From Sphingomonas oryzagri (GTDB lineage Bacteria > Pseudomonadota > Alphaproteobacteria > Sphingomonadales > Sphingomonadaceae): a stretch of DNA of 64,000 nucleotides. Numbering within the stretch: position 1 is the stretch's first letter; every line of letters starts with the position of its first letter. The DNA lies in contig NZ_JARYGZ010000001.1 of the NCBI RefSeq assembly GCF_029906645.1, forward strand, positions 1,483,208 to 1,547,207. Direction: 5' to 3'. The notes beneath the pieces are model-generated. The model did no database searches. It was not told where the DNA came from and saw only the letters and a list, made by a program, of their open reading frames with translations. Below, in pieces: positions 54,019-62,967 of this stretch. Both the position numbers and the translations under genes were made by a program.

Positions 54019-54549
54019 CTATCTCTGCACGCGCAGCGCGGGATCGCCCTTGATGCCCAGGCGATGGACGCGCTCGGCCACCTCGATGGCGACGGCATCG
54101 GGCACGAAGTTGCCGATCTCGCCGCCATACATGGCGATTTCCTTGACCAGCCGCGAGGCGATCGGCTGCAGCGCGACGTCCGCCATCAGGAACACCGTCT
54201 CGATCTTGCGATCGAGCTGCTGGTTCATGCCGGCCATCTGATATTCGTATTCGAAATCGGCGACGGCGCGCAGGCCTCGCACGATCACCGAGGCGCCGCG
54301 CGATCGGGCGAAGTGGATCAGCAGGCTGTCGAAGGCGACCACCTCGATCTCGGCCTTGCCCAGCCCTTCCGTCTCGCGGCGGACCATCGCCAGCCGCTCG
54401 TCGAGCGTGAACATCGGCGACTTGGACGGGTTGGTGGTGACACCGATCACCAGCCGGTCCACCAGCGCGGTGGCGCGGCGGATGATGTCCATGTGCCCCA
54501 GCGTCACCGGGTCGAAGGTGCCGGGATAGATACCGATGCGCTCGCCCAT
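54019..54549 (-). CDS. coaD: Phosphopantetheine adenylyltransferase
   Basis: CoaD makes dephospho-CoA from 4'-phosphopantetheine and ATP. The 176-residue product has the nucleotidyl-transferase motif IGIYPGTFDPVTLGHMDIIR. A later VIVRGLRAVADFEYEYQMAG is the second signature. Length and ends match the family. ispA lies 18 nt upstream on the same strand. Confidence 0.97.
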   Translation of the reverse strand: MGERIGIYPGTFDPVTLGHMDIIRRATALVDRLVIGVTTNPSKSPMFTLDERLAMVRRETEGLGKAEIEVVAFDSLLIHFARSRGASVIVRGLRAVADFEYEYQMAGMNQQLDRKIETVFLMADVALQPIASRLVKEIAMYGGEIGNFVPDAVAIEVAERVHRLGIKGDPALRVQR

Positions 54550-54567
54550 GATCCTCTCCCTTATCCT

Positions 54568-55491
54568 CTAGTGATCGCGTTCGACCACGTAGCGGGCGAT
54601 CGCACGCAGCAGGTCGGCCTCGGTGCCGAAGGCCGAGAGATGGCCGATCGCCTGATCGACCAGCATCTTCGCCTGGGTCCGCGCGCGATCGACGCCGAGC
54701 AGCGACACGAAGGTCGCCTTGCCGGCATCGGCATCCTTGCCGGTCGCCTTGCCGACCACCGCGACGTCACCCTCGACATCGAGCAGGTCGTCGGCGATCT
54801 GGAAAGCGAGGCCGATGTCGCGGGCATAGGCGCGCAGGCCGCGGCGCCCTTCCGGCGGCACCCGGCCCAGGATCGCGCCCGCTTCCAGGCAGAAACCGAT
54901 CAGCGCGCCGGTCTTGAGCTGCTGGAGGCGCGTCGTGGTCGGCAGGTCGAAGGTGGTTTCCTCGGCGACGAGGTCCATCATCTGCCCGCCCGCCATGCCC
55001 GACGGGCCGCTCGCCCTGGCCAGCTCCAGCGCCAGTTCCGCGCGGACGAAGGGATCGGCATGGGTTTCCGGATCGGCGACGATCTCGAAGGCAAGCGCGT
55101 GCAGCGCATCGCCCGCCAGCACCGCGATCGCCTCGTCCCACTGCTTGTGGACGGTGGGCTTGCCGCGCCTGAGATCGTCGTCGTCCATGCAGGGCATGTC
55201 GTCGTGGACGAGGCTGTAGACGTGCAGCGCCTCGATCGCGAGGCCGGTGCGCAGCGCGCTCGACCGGCTGACGTTGAAGAGATTGGCGGATGCGAACACC
55301 AGCAGCGGCCGCAGCCGCTTGCCGCCGCCGATCGCGGCATGGCGCATCGCTTCGTAGAGCACGGCGCGCGGATCTTCCGGCACCGTCAGGAGGTGATCGA
55401 ACAGCTCGTCGATCTCGGCAGCGACAGACTGCATGGCTTCGGCCAGCGAAAGGGACACGGGATTCACCTTGCGATCATTCGGCGGGATCAT
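54568..55491 (-). CDS. ispA: Farnesyl/geranyl diphosphate synthase
   Basis: This polyprenyl diphosphate synthase makes farnesyl-PP for isoprenoid, ubiquinone and carotenoid supply. The 307-residue product has the first aspartate-rich motif [20 protein letters not shown]. The second is [13 protein letters not shown]. The ATG at 55491 overlaps the xseB stop, as is common in this pair. A GTG 8 codons later is a possible alternative. Confidence 0.95.
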   Translation of the reverse strand: MIPPNDRKVNPVSLSLAEAMQSVAAEIDELFDHLLTVPEDPRAVLYEAMRHAAIGGGKRLRPLLVFASANLFNVSRSSALRTGLAIEALHVYSLVHDDMPCMDDDDLRRGKPTVHKQWDEAIAVLAGDALHALAFEIVADPETHADPFVRAELALELARASGPSGMAGGQMMDLVAEETTFDLPTTTRLQQLKTGALIGFCLEAGAILGRVPPEGRRGLRAYARDIGLAFQIADDLLDVEGDVAVVGKATGKDADAGKATFVSLLGVDRARTQAKMLVDQAIGHLSAFGTEADLLRAIARYVVERDH

Positions 55492-55730
55492 TCGGCATCG
55501 AAGGGCCTGAGGCCGGCAGGCGTGCCGTCGCCGCCGAGCTGGATCTGGTCGATCTTCGCCTGCGCGCTTTTGAGGCGGGCCTCGCACTGCGAACGCAGGC
55601 GATCGCCCTCCTGGTAGAGCTGAATCGAATTTTCGAGCGATTCCTCGCCGCTTTCCAACCGGCGGACGATCTCCTCCAGCCGCTTCAGCGCGTCCTCGAA
55701 GCTCAACTCGGCGATTGCATCGTCTGCCAT
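55488..55730 (-). CDS. xseB: Exodeoxyribonuclease VII small subunit
   Basis: The 80-residue small subunit of ExoVII has the family motif [20 protein letters not shown] then [15 protein letters not shown]. It helps the large subunit degrade single-stranded DNA. It is coupled to ispA by an ATGA overlap. The large subunit gene is not in this window. Confidence 0.95.
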   Translation of the reverse strand: MADDAIAELSFEDALKRLEEIVRRLESGEESLENSIQLYQEGDRLRSQCEARLKSAQAKIDQIQLGGDGTPAGLRPFDAE

Positions 55731-55780
55731 GGGGCGCTTGTGGTCCGGAGGGGATGAAGGGTCAAGGGATCGCTCGCCAT

Positions 55781-55870
55781 CTCGTCATTGCGAGCGAAGC
55801 GAAGCAACCCAGAGCCGCCATCGCTGTGCCCATGGATTGCTTCGCCGCTACGCTCCTCGCAATGACGAGG
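55781..55870. repeat. REP-like palindromic repeat (complete copy)
   Basis: CTCGTCATTGCGAGCGAAGC at 55781 is mirrored by CGCTCCTCGCAATGACGAGG at the other end, with AAGCAACCC and TGGATTGCTTCGCC arms inside. It lies between xseB and trcR on the same strand and could form a strong cruciform. Confidence 0.88.
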
Positions 55871-55877
55871 TGACGTC

Positions 55878-56588
55878 TCAGCGTTTGAACGGATCGACCA
55901 CGCCTTCGGGCAGCTGGTAGCTCGGGCGCGGCGCCTCGTCCTCGCCATCCGCCGCCGGAGCCGCGTCGCTGCCGACCGCCGGGCGATGCGCGGCGTCGCG
56001 CTGGGCGCGCAGTTCCTCGATCAGCGCCGCGCGGTCGCCGGACAGGCGCTCGTCGACCGGCGCCTCGATGCCCGCCGCCTTCGCCGCCTTGGTGATCGCC
56101 GCGTCCAGCTCGCGCTGCGAGCAGAGACCGAGGGTCACCGGATCCTTCGGCGTGATGTTGGCGATGTTCCAGTGGCTGCGATCGCGGATCGCGCCGATCG
56201 TGGTGCGGGTGGTGCCGATCAGCTTGCCGATCGCGCCGTCCGACACTTCCGGATGGTTGCGGATGATCCAGGCGATGCCGTCGGGCTTGTCCTGCCGCTT
56301 GGAGACCGGCGTGTAGCGCGGCCCCTTGGTGCGACGCGCCTGCTCCGGACCCTTCAGCATCTGCAGCTTGTAGTTCGGGTTGGCCTGGCCCTTCTCGATC
56401 TCCTCCATGGTGATCTCGTGGGCGCGCACCGGATCGCGGCCGGTCAGCTTGGTGCCGGCGGTGTCGTCGGCGATCGCCTGCACCTCGAGAATGTGGAGGC
56501 CGCAGAACTCCGCGATCTGCGGGAAGCTGAGCGAGGTATTGTCGACCAGCCAGGACGCTGTCGCATGGGGCATGAGGGGCTGGGCCAC
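55878..56588 (-). CDS. trcR: TrcR-like cell-cycle regulator (DUF1013)
   Basis: The 236-residue protein matches the DUF1013 family, called cell-cycle transcriptional regulator TrcR in alphaproteobacteria. The N-terminus VAQPLMPHATASWLVDN and the block SFPQIAEFCGLHILEVQAIA show a HTH-like region. A second HTH-like segment is EVSDGAIGKLIGTTRTTIGA. The GTG start at 56588 follows GGAGAGAG; a longer in-frame ATG at 56738 has no such site. Confidence 0.88.
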   Translation of the reverse strand: MAQPLMPHATASWLVDNTSLSFPQIAEFCGLHILEVQAIADDTAGTKLTGRDPVRAHEITMEEIEKGQANPNYKLQMLKGPEQARRTKGPRYTPVSKRQDKPDGIAWIIRNHPEVSDGAIGKLIGTTRTTIGAIRDRSHWNIANITPKDPVTLGLCSQRELDAAITKAAKAAGIEAPVDERLSGDRAALIEELRAQRDAAHRPAVGSDAAPAADGEDEAPRPSYQLPEGVVDPFKR

Positions 56589-56607
56589 GGGTCTCTCTCC
56601 GAGCAGA

Positions 56608-56638
56608 TAAAGAAAGGGCCGCCCAACGCGGGGCGGCC
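56608..56638 (-). terminator. Intrinsic terminator on the minus strand
   Basis: GGCCGCCC and GGGCGGCC arms (56616-56638) form an 8-9-bp stem followed on the minus strand by CTTTCTTTATC. It lies about 100 nt past the stop of the DUF4398-like gene and just upstream of trcR, so it probably ends that transcript. Confidence 0.8.
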
Positions 56639-56741
56639 TGTGCATGGCGGGAATGTAGTGCGAACGGCGCCTGCGGGCAAGCGCTTCCGAACATGCCAAG
56701 CCCGGCCGCCCTCGGGAGAGCGACCGGGCCAGCGTCAAGGT

Positions 56742-57404
56742 TTACTGCGGCGAGCCGGTCGTAACCGTCGTCGTGGTACGCTCCGCGACCGCCGTGGTGG
56801 CGGGTCGATGCACGACCTTCACCACCTTGTGACGCACCGGAGCGCGGCTCGTGGTCTTCTCGGTCGTGGTGGTCACCACCGTCGGCGGCTGGTTGCGCAT
56901 GGCATCCAGGTTTTCCTGCGCGGCCGCGGCCGAGGCCGCCGAAGCCTGAGCCGAGGCATTGGCGTCGGCGGCGCGCGCATCGGCGTCGGCGACCTTCTGC
57001 TGGGCGTCGGCCTGCGCGTCGGCCGCATCCTGCTGCGCCTGCTGGGCCTGCGCATTGGCATCGGCGACACGCGCGGCGGCCGCATTGTTGTTGGCCTGAT
57101 GCGCCTCACCGATCGCGGTATCGGCCAGGCGACCCGCATCGATCGCCTGATCGATCGCGGTATCCTTGTGACCGTCCTCGACATTCTGCTTGGCCAGATT
57201 CAGTTCGGCCTGAGCACGCGCGATCATCGCGGGCGTATTGCCGCTGGCGCCGACCTTGTTCGCGGCATCGATCTTGGCCTGCGCCGCGGAAATCTCCGCA
57301 TGAGCGCGATCAGCCTTCCCCCAACCGGCATAAGCCGGAACAGCGCCCAGCGCGAGAAGCGCGGACACCGAAGCCCCCCGCATCAACATAGAAAAGCGGG
57401 TCAT
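56742..57404 (-). CDS. Exported DUF4398-like Ala-rich coiled-coil protein
   Basis: The 220-residue product has a signal peptide (about residues 1-27, ending AYA-G). The N-terminal helical part AEISAAQAKIDAANKVGASG followed by RAQAELNLAKQNVEDG fits DUF4398. The middle is a long Ala/Asp/Gln heptad-like region. The end is Thr/Val-rich (TTVTTGSPQ). The start at 57404 follows AAAGGAG. The promoter at 57440 matches EcfG, which implies general-stress control. Confidence 0.82.
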   Translation of the reverse strand: MTRFSMLMRGASVSALLALGAVPAYAGWGKADRAHAEISAAQAKIDAANKVGASGNTPAMIARAQAELNLAKQNVEDGHKDTAIDQAIDAGRLADTAIGEAHQANNNAAAARVADANAQAQQAQQDAADAQADAQQKVADADARAADANASAQASAASAAAAQENLDAMRNQPPTVVTTTTEKTTSRAPVRHKVVKVVHRPATTAVAERTTTTVTTGSPQ

Positions 57405-57439
57405 GACCATATCTCCTTTACCCTGGTGGTCGGCGCCCG

Positions 57440-57465
57440 AACGATTGCTCAGAAGAAGTGGTTCC
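57440..57465 (-). promoter_or_regulatory. EcfG-type (sigma-EcfG) promoter candidate
   Basis: On the minus strand GGAAC (57465-57461) and CGTT (57443-57440) are 17 nt apart, matching GGAAC-N16/17-CGTT of the alphaproteobacterial general stress response. It lies about 35 nt before the start codon of the DUF4398-like gene. Confidence 0.75.
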
Positions 57466-57562
57466 TACATTTATGTGGGGTTCATCAAATAGGCGGAAGC
57501 GGGGCACGAGGCCTTGGCTTTACTTGGCCGAAAATCTGGCAGATTCCTCAGCGTCTTGCCGG

Positions 57563-58180
57563 TCACTGGTCGATCGCGATGTGCCCAGGCAGACCCGCGA
57601 CCCGATCCAGCCATCCCTGAACGGCAGGCCAGCGGGCGAGATCGAAGCCGCCCTCGCCCGCGACATGGGTGTAGGCAAAGAGCGCGATGTCGGCGAGGGT
57701 GAACGCCTCCCCCACGAAGTAGTGCCGGTCGCGCAGATGCTCGTCCATCAGATCGAGCGCCGCTTCGCCGGCCACGCGCTTGCCCGGCAGCGCGGCCTTT
57801 TGCGCATCGCTCAGCCCATCCGCGCCGATGAAGGCCAGCCAGAAGCGTAGCGTCGCGACATTGGGTTCGTGATTATATTGCTCGAAGGCCATCCAGCGCA
57901 GCATGTCGGCGCGATCGAAGCGATCCTCGGGGATCAGGGGCGAGCCTTCCGCCAGATAGAAGCAGGCGGCGCCGCTCTCCGGCAGGAAGCGCTCGCCGAT
58001 CTGCAGGACGGGGATGCGGCCGTTGCCATTGACGTCGCGCAGAAACGCAGGCGTCCGCGTCTCGCCCTTCAGGATGTCGTAGCCGCGCCGTTCCAGCGGC
58101 AGGCCGAGATGGGCGGCGACCAGGCGGATCTTGTAGCAATTCCCCGACGGCGCATATTCGTGCAGTACCAGCTTTTCCAA
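57563..58180 (-). CDS. Glutathione S-transferase family protein
   Basis: The 205-residue GST has an N-terminal thioredoxin-fold (LHEYAPSGNCYKIRLVAAHL with Ser/Cys candidates, and NGNGRIPVLQIGERFLPESG). An all-helical C-terminal domain follows (FTLADIALFAYTHVAG). The substrate is unknown. A REP-like repeat separates it from the quinone oxidoreductase gene on the same strand. Confidence 0.92.
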   Translation of the reverse strand: MEKLVLHEYAPSGNCYKIRLVAAHLGLPLERRGYDILKGETRTPAFLRDVNGNGRIPVLQIGERFLPESGAACFYLAEGSPLIPEDRFDRADMLRWMAFEQYNHEPNVATLRFWLAFIGADGLSDAQKAALPGKRVAGEAALDLMDEHLRDRHYFVGEAFTLADIALFAYTHVAGEGGFDLARWPAVQGWLDRVAGLPGHIAIDQ

Positions 58181-58197
58181 GGACGCCCCCCTCTTCC

Positions 58198-58278
58198 GTC
58201 ATGCTGACGAAGGTCAGCATCCATTCGCGCATCCATCGATGCGGCGCGAATGGATGCTGAAACAAGTTCAGGGTGACA
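58198..58278. repeat. REP-like palindromic repeat, second class
   Basis: GTCATGCTGACGAAGGTCAG and CATCCATTCGCGC at 58198 are mirrored by GCGCGAATGGATGCTGAAAC and AAGTTCAGGGTGAC. It differs in sequence from the 55781-type and 13988-type repeats. It lies between the GST and quinone oxidoreductase genes. Confidence 0.85.
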
Positions 58279-58331
58279 GGAAGGAGAAACACGGCGCCCT
58301 TCGATAAGCCCCGCTTATCCTTGCTCCCCGC

Positions 58332-59336
58332 TTATCCGTCCATGGTCAGCACGATCTTGCCGACATGATCGCCGCCATCCATCCGGGCGTGCGCGGCGGC
58401 CGCGTCGGCCAGCGGGAAGGTCGCGTCGATGATCGGCCTGAGGCGACCATCCAAGACGTGCGGCCAGACCTCGCGCTTCAGTTCGTCCGCGACCAGCGCC
58501 TTGAACGCCACGTCGCGGGCGCGAAGCGTCGATCCGGTCATCGTCAGGCGGCGCACCATGATGTCGACCAGGCTCACCGTCGCCTTCGCTCCGGCCTGCA
58601 CCGCGATGGTGACGTGCCGCCCGTCCGGCGCCAGGCATTTCAGGTTACGCGGCACATAATCTCCACCCACCATGTCGAGCACCGCCTGGCACCCCTTCCC
58701 GCCGGTGAGGCGCTTCACCTCCTCGACGAAATCGGCCGTCTTGTAGTTGATCGCGTGTGCTGCGCCGATCTCCAGCGCGCGGGCGCATTTGTCGTCCGAC
58801 CCGCAGGTGACGATCACGGTGAGGTCGAACAATTTGCCGAGCAGGATCGCCATCGTGCCGATGCCCGACGTGCCGCCATGGACCAGCACGGTGTCGCCCT
58901 CGATCGCATAGGCGCGTTCGAACAGGTTGCTCCATACGGTGAACAGGGTTTCGGGTATCGCGGCCGCCTCCACCATCGAGAGGGACGGCGGCACCGGCAG
59001 GCACTGGCCGGCGGGCGCCGCGCAATATTCGGCATAGCCCCCGCCCGAGACCAGCGCACAGACCTTGCTGCCGACCATCGAGGCGTCCGCCCCCTCGCCC
59101 GCCGCGACCACGGTGCCGGCAATCTCCAGCCCCGGAATCGAGGGCGCGCCGGGCGGCGGCGGATACATGCCCTTGCGCTGCATGACGTCGGGGCGATTCA
59201 CGCCCGCTGCCGCCACCTGGACCAGATATTCGCCCGGTCCCGCCACCGGCACCGGCCGCTCGACCGGAACGAGCACCTCCGGCCCGCCGGCTGCCTCCGG
59301 ATCGATCGCGAGCATGGTCTTGGGAAGGTCGGACAA
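58332..59336 (-). CDS. NAD(P)H:quinone oxidoreductase (QOR/zinc-free MDR family)
   Basis: The 334-residue medium-chain reductase has GVNRPDVMQRKGMYPPPPGA and the Rossmann motif VLVHGGTSGIGTMAILLGKL. No structural zinc cysteines of the ADH type are seen, so it is a quinone oxidoreductase or crotonyl-CoA reductase-like enzyme. The TTG at 59336 follows GGGGGA; an ATG at 59315 is the alternative. It is divergent from the DUF1192 gene. Confidence 0.9.
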   Translation of the reverse strand: MSDLPKTMLAIDPEAAGGPEVLVPVERPVPVAGPGEYLVQVAAAGVNRPDVMQRKGMYPPPPGAPSIPGLEIAGTVVAAGEGADASMVGSKVCALVSGGGYAEYCAAPAGQCLPVPPSLSMVEAAAIPETLFTVWSNLFERAYAIEGDTVLVHGGTSGIGTMAILLGKLFDLTVIVTCGSDDKCARALEIGAAHAINYKTADFVEEVKRLTGGKGCQAVLDMVGGDYVPRNLKCLAPDGRHVTIAVQAGAKATVSLVDIMVRRLTMTGSTLRARDVAFKALVADELKREVWPHVLDGRLRPIIDATFPLADAAAAHARMDGGDHVGKIVLTMDG

Positions 59337-59411
59337 ATTATCCCCCGCTTTTGCGCCGGATGGCCGCGCGCACTTATTGACAGCAGGCGACGCAGGGTCA
59401 ACGATCCATCC

Positions 59412-59609
59412 ATGAGTTCGGAAGATGACCTGCCCCGCCGCGCCGACGATCCCGTCGCCGCGCTGGCGCGCCAGGATCTCGATCCGCTCTCCGTCGAGGA
59501 GCTTCACGCCCGCATCGCCGGCCTCGAAGCAGAGATCGCCCGCACTCGACGAAAGATTGAAGGCGCCGTTAACCATCGCGCAACCGCGGACGCCTTATTC
59601 AAGCGATGA
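59412..59609 (+). CDS. DUF1192 small coiled-coil protein
   Basis: The 65-residue protein fits DUF1192 (VAALARQDLDPLSVEELHAR followed by IAGLEAEIARTRRKI). The family is short, Glu/Arg-rich and of unknown function, typical of alphaproteobacteria. The ATG at 59412 gives the full domain. It lies between the quinone oxidoreductase and clpA. Confidence 0.88.
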   Translation: MSSEDDLPRRADDPVAALARQDLDPLSVEELHARIAGLEAEIARTRRKIEGAVNHRATADALFKR

Positions 59610-59665
59610 GGACAGCCCGCTCCGAGAGCGGCGACACGCACTATGCCCCTCCGGGGATGGGCGTC

Positions 59666-59694
59666 CTTGATGAAACGGTTGCCGCACCCGACAT
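59666..59694 (+). promoter_or_regulatory. Possible sigma-32 promoter of clpA
   Basis: CTTGAT (59666-59671) and CGACAT (59689-59694), with 17 nt between, are close to the RpoH -35 CTTGAA and a weak -10. It lies about 50 nt upstream of the clpA start. The -10 match is poor, so the call is tentative. Confidence 0.35.
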
Positions 59695-59744
59695 GAAGGG
59701 AACGGCGCTCCGCTTCGTCGGGCCGCCGCCTAGGAGTTGAATAC

Positions 59745-62066
59745 ATGCCGTCCTTTGCCAGAGAGCTCGAAACCACCCTCCACAATGCGCTGGCCGCCGC
59801 CAGCACCCGCAAGCACGAATATGCCACGCTGGAGCATCTCCTCCTCGCCCTTGTCGGCGACGAACATGCCGCGCAGGTGATGTCGGGCTGCGGCGTGGAG
59901 CTGTCCGAGCTGAAGGACGCGGTGACGCACTATCTCGATACCGAGCTGGATGCGCTCAAGACCGATACCGAGACCGATCCTTCGCCGACGAGCGGCTTCC
60001 AGCGCGTGATTCAGCGCGCGATCCTGCACGTCCAGTCCTCGGGCCGCGAGGAGGTGACCGGCGCCAACGTGCTGGTCGCGCTCTTCAGCGAGCGCGAGAG
60101 CTATGCCGTCTATTTCCTGCAGCAGCAGGACATGACCCGCCTCGATGCCGTGAGCTTCATCAGCCACGGCGTCGGCAAGGGTGGCCAGCCCACGGAGGCG
60201 CGTGAAGTGAAAGGCAATGAGGAAGACAAGCAGCCGAAGGCCGAGCCCAAGCAGAAGGGCGACAGCGCGCTGAAGCAGTTCACCGTCAACCTCAACGAGA
60301 AGGCGAAGGAAGGCCGCGTCGATCCGCTGATCGGCCGCACCGCCGAGGTGGATCGCACGATCCAGATCCTCTGCCGCCGTTCCAAGAACAACCCGCTCTA
60401 TGTGGGCGATCCGGGCGTCGGCAAGACCGCTATCGCCGAGGGCCTCGCGCGCAAGATCATCGAGGGCCAGGTGCCCGAGGTGCTGAAGCCCGCCGTGATC
60501 TACTCGCTCGACATGGGCGCCCTGCTCGCCGGCACGCGGTATCGCGGCGATTTCGAGGAGCGGCTGAAGCAGGTCGTGTCGGAGCTGGAGAAGCTGCCGC
60601 ATGCCGTCCTCTTCATCGACGAGATCCACACCGTGATCGGTGCCGGCGCCACCTCCGGCGGCGCGATGGATGCGTCGAACCTGCTCAAGCCCGCGCTGTC
60701 CGGCGGCCAGATCCGCTGCATCGGCTCCACCACTTACAAGGAATTCCGCAACCATTTCGAGAAGGACCGGGCGCTGCTCCGGCGCTTCCAGAAGATCGAC
60801 GTCAACGAGCCGTCGGTCGAGGACACGATCAAGATTCTCGCCGGCCTGCGCCCCTCGTTCGAGGCGCATCACCACCTGAAATACACCACCGACGCGGTGA
60901 AGACGGCGGTCGAGCTGTCGGCCCGCTACATCAACGACCGCAAGCTGCCCGACAAGGCGATCGACGTGATCGACGAGGCGGGCGCGATGCAGATGCTGCT
61001 GCCCGAAAGCCGCCGCAAGAAGGTGATCGGCCCGAAGGAGATCGAGGCGGTGATCGCCACGATGGCGCGCATTCCCCCGAAATCGGTCTCGGCCGACGAC
61101 AAGACGGTGCTCGCCAGCCTCGAGACCGATCTCAAGCGCGTCGTGTTCGGGCAGGACAAGGCAATCGAGATACTGTCCTCGGCGATCAAGCTCAGCCGCG
61201 CGGGCCTGCGCGAGCCGAACAAGCCGATCGGCAACTATCTCTTCTCCGGCCCCACCGGGGTCGGCAAGACGGAGGTGGCGCGCCAGCTCGCCGAGATCCT
61301 GGGCATCCCGCTCCAGCGCTTCGACATGTCCGAATATATGGAGCGCCACTCGGTCAGCCGGCTGATCGGCGCGCCTCCGGGTTATGTCGGCTACGATCAG
61401 GGCGGCCTGCTCACCGATGCGGTGGACCAGCAGCCCCACTCGGTCCTGCTGCTCGACGAGATCGAGAAGGCGCATCCGGACCTGTTCAATATCCTCCTGC
61501 AGGTGATGGACAACGGCAAGCTCACCGATCACCACGGCAAGACGGTCGATTTCCGCAACACGATCCTGATCATGACGACCAATGCCGGCGCGTCCGACAT
61601 GGCGCGTGAATCGGTCGGCTTCGGCGTCTCGACCCGCGAGGACGTGCAGGAGGAGGCGGTGAACAAGCTGTTCACCCCGGAATTCCGCAACCGCCTCGAT
61701 GCGGTGGTACCGTTCGGCTACCTGCCAACCCCGGTGATCGCGCGGGTGGTGGAAAAGTTCATCCTCCAGCTCGAACTTCAGCTGTCGGATCGCAACGTCC
61801 ACATCAGCCTGGCGGATGATGCCCGCGACTGGCTGACCGAGAAGGGCTACGACAAGCTCTATGGCGCGCGCCCGATGGGTCGTCTCATTCAGGAGAAGAT
61901 CAAGCAGCCGCTCGCCGAGGAATTGCTGTTCGGCAAGCTGGTCAACGGCGGCGAGGTCCGCGTGAAGATGAAGGACGAGGCGCTCGCCTTCGAGATCACT
62001 CCGGCCGCACCGAAGGGATCGAAGAAGAAGGCCCCTCCGAAGAAGAAGGCGCCGAGCAAGGCGTAA
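59745..62066 (+). CDS. clpA: ATP-dependent Clp protease ATP-binding subunit ClpA
   Basis: ClpA unfolds substrates and feeds them to ClpP. The 773-residue product has an N-terminal Clp repeat domain (LHNALAAASTRKHEYATLEH), first AAA Walker A GDPGVGKTAIAEGLARKI and second GPTGVGKTEVARQLAEI. A Lys-rich tail ends the protein (KKKAPPKKKAPSKA). The usual upstream clpS is absent here; the preceding gene is DUF1192. A strong terminator follows at 62095. Confidence 0.96.
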   Translation: MPSFARELETTLHNALAAASTRKHEYATLEHLLLALVGDEHAAQVMSGCGVELSELKDAVTHYLDTELDALKTDTETDPSPTSGFQRVIQRAILHVQSSGREEVTGANVLVALFSERESYAVYFLQQQDMTRLDAVSFISHGVGKGGQPTEAREVKGNEEDKQPKAEPKQKGDSALKQFTVNLNEKAKEGRVDPLIGRTAEVDRTIQILCRRSKNNPLYVGDPGVGKTAIAEGLARKIIEGQVPEVLKPAVIYSLDMGALLAGTRYRGDFEERLKQVVSELEKLPHAVLFIDEIHTVIGAGATSGGAMDASNLLKPALSGGQIRCIGSTTYKEFRNHFEKDRALLRRFQKIDVNEPSVEDTIKILAGLRPSFEAHHHLKYTTDAVKTAVELSARYINDRKLPDKAIDVIDEAGAMQMLLPESRRKKVIGPKEIEAVIATMARIPPKSVSADDKTVLASLETDLKRVVFGQDKAIEILSSAIKLSRAGLREPNKPIGNYLFSGPTGVGKTEVARQLAEILGIPLQRFDMSEYMERHSVSRLIGAPPGYVGYDQGGLLTDAVDQQPHSVLLLDEIEKAHPDLFNILLQVMDNGKLTDHHGKTVDFRNTILIMTTNAGASDMARESVGFGVSTREDVQEEAVNKLFTPEFRNRLDAVVPFGYLPTPVIARVVEKFILQLELQLSDRNVHISLADDARDWLTEKGYDKLYGARPMGRLIQEKIKQPLAEELLFGKLVNGGEVRVKMKDEALAFEITPAAPKGSKKKAPPKKKAPSKA

Positions 62067-62094
62067 GCGCTACCCCCGAGCGGGGTCGAAGGAG

Positions 62095-62124
62095 CGGCCG
62101 GGCAGCGATGCCCGGCCGTTTTCC
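62095..62124 (+). terminator. Intrinsic terminator of clpA
   Basis: CGGCCGGGCA (62095-62104), GCGA loop and TGCCCGGCCG (62109-62118) form a perfect 10-bp stem followed by TTTTCC. It is a classical rho-independent terminator. Confidence 0.95.
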
Positions 62125-62130
62125 ATGCGG

Positions 62131-62562
62131 CTATACGCGGCGCGGGCGCGAGAGGATCATGCGGGTAAGGCTCACCAGGCCGGGGAAGCTGGCGGTGGCG
62201 AGCTGGCAGACGAAACTGATGTTTCCGGCTTCCGCCCATGTGGCGTAGTCGATCGTGTTCGTGACATGCAGGACATCCAGCACGAGATTGACCGCGAATA
62301 GGCCGAACAGCGCCAACAGCCAGCCTCTGCGCATCCTTACGGCAAGCGCGAGCGCGCCCAGCGCGAACAGGCCGTCGCTGGGGAGCGACCAATCCTCTAC
62401 GACGCCCAGCATCCACAGGATCGTGTTGAACGCCCAGTAACAGACCAGCAGACCGGTGCAGCCGACCGAGACCCACCACCGCTCGTCGTCCGCGAACAGC
62501 GAGATCAGGAAGAACAGGATCGACAGCAGAGCGAAGATGGTCGTCTGCTCGGCCGGCTCCAT
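62131..62562 (-). CDS. Polytopic membrane protein, unknown
   Basis: The 143-residue protein has about four to five hydrophobic segments (FALLSILFFLISLFA; CTGLLVCYWAFNTILWML; LFALGALALAV; LLALFGLFAVNLVLDV). I recognise no family. Its start lies 9 nt after the small proline-rich gene, so they are probably one operon. A role in the membrane is all that can be inferred. Confidence 0.75.
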   Translation of the reverse strand: MEPAEQTTIFALLSILFFLISLFADDERWWVSVGCTGLLVCYWAFNTILWMLGVVEDWSLPSDGLFALGALALAVRMRRGWLLALFGLFAVNLVLDVLHVTNTIDYATWAEAGNISFVCQLATASFPGLVSLTRMILSRPRRV

Positions 62563-62571
62563 ATTCCCGCC

Positions 62572-62709
62572 TCAGTAGGGCTGCGACGGCGGCTTCGGCG
62601 GCGGCGTGGTCGGGATACCCCCGCTCTGCGGCTGCGCGGTGCCCGGATTGATGGCCGCGGTGTCGGTGGAAGGCTGCAGAAACAGCATCAGAACGGCGAG
62701 CAGGCTCAT
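62572..62709 (-). CDS. Small exported proline-rich peptide
   Basis: The 45-residue product has an N-terminal hydrophobic run (MSLLAVLMLFLQPSTDTAAI) and a Pro/Gln tail (PTTPPPKPPSQPY). The ATG at 62709 is favoured by AGAGGG upstream; an ATG at 62727 would add 6 residues. It may be a secreted or membrane-anchored peptide next to the polytopic protein. The role is unknown. Confidence 0.65.
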   Translation of the reverse strand: MSLLAVLMLFLQPSTDTAAINPGTAQPQSGGIPTTPPPKPPSQPY

Positions 62710-62967
62710 CACACGCCCTCTTGTCATGACCGACGGATCGACGGTCGCCAAGCACCATATCGCGGCTCATGCCCGCTGTCAGCAGGCTCGCCGCGCATTT
62801 CGTGGTTAACGCACCGGACGGACGGGCCATCGCCGCACGCCGAATCGCTGGCGCGGTGCGCACCCCCGTGCCACCTTAACGAACATGGTTAACGGATTCG
62901 GGCGGCCGCCCGCATCCAGGCCGCGTACGCTTATCCTGTTCCGTTTTCCCCCGAGGATCCTCGCCCG

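Noticed and set aside
59730-61802. Open frame of 690 codons on the minus strand antisense to clpA
   Set aside because: It is a GC-codon shadow of the clpA frame; its translation has no recognisable domain while clpA has full AAA+ motifs.
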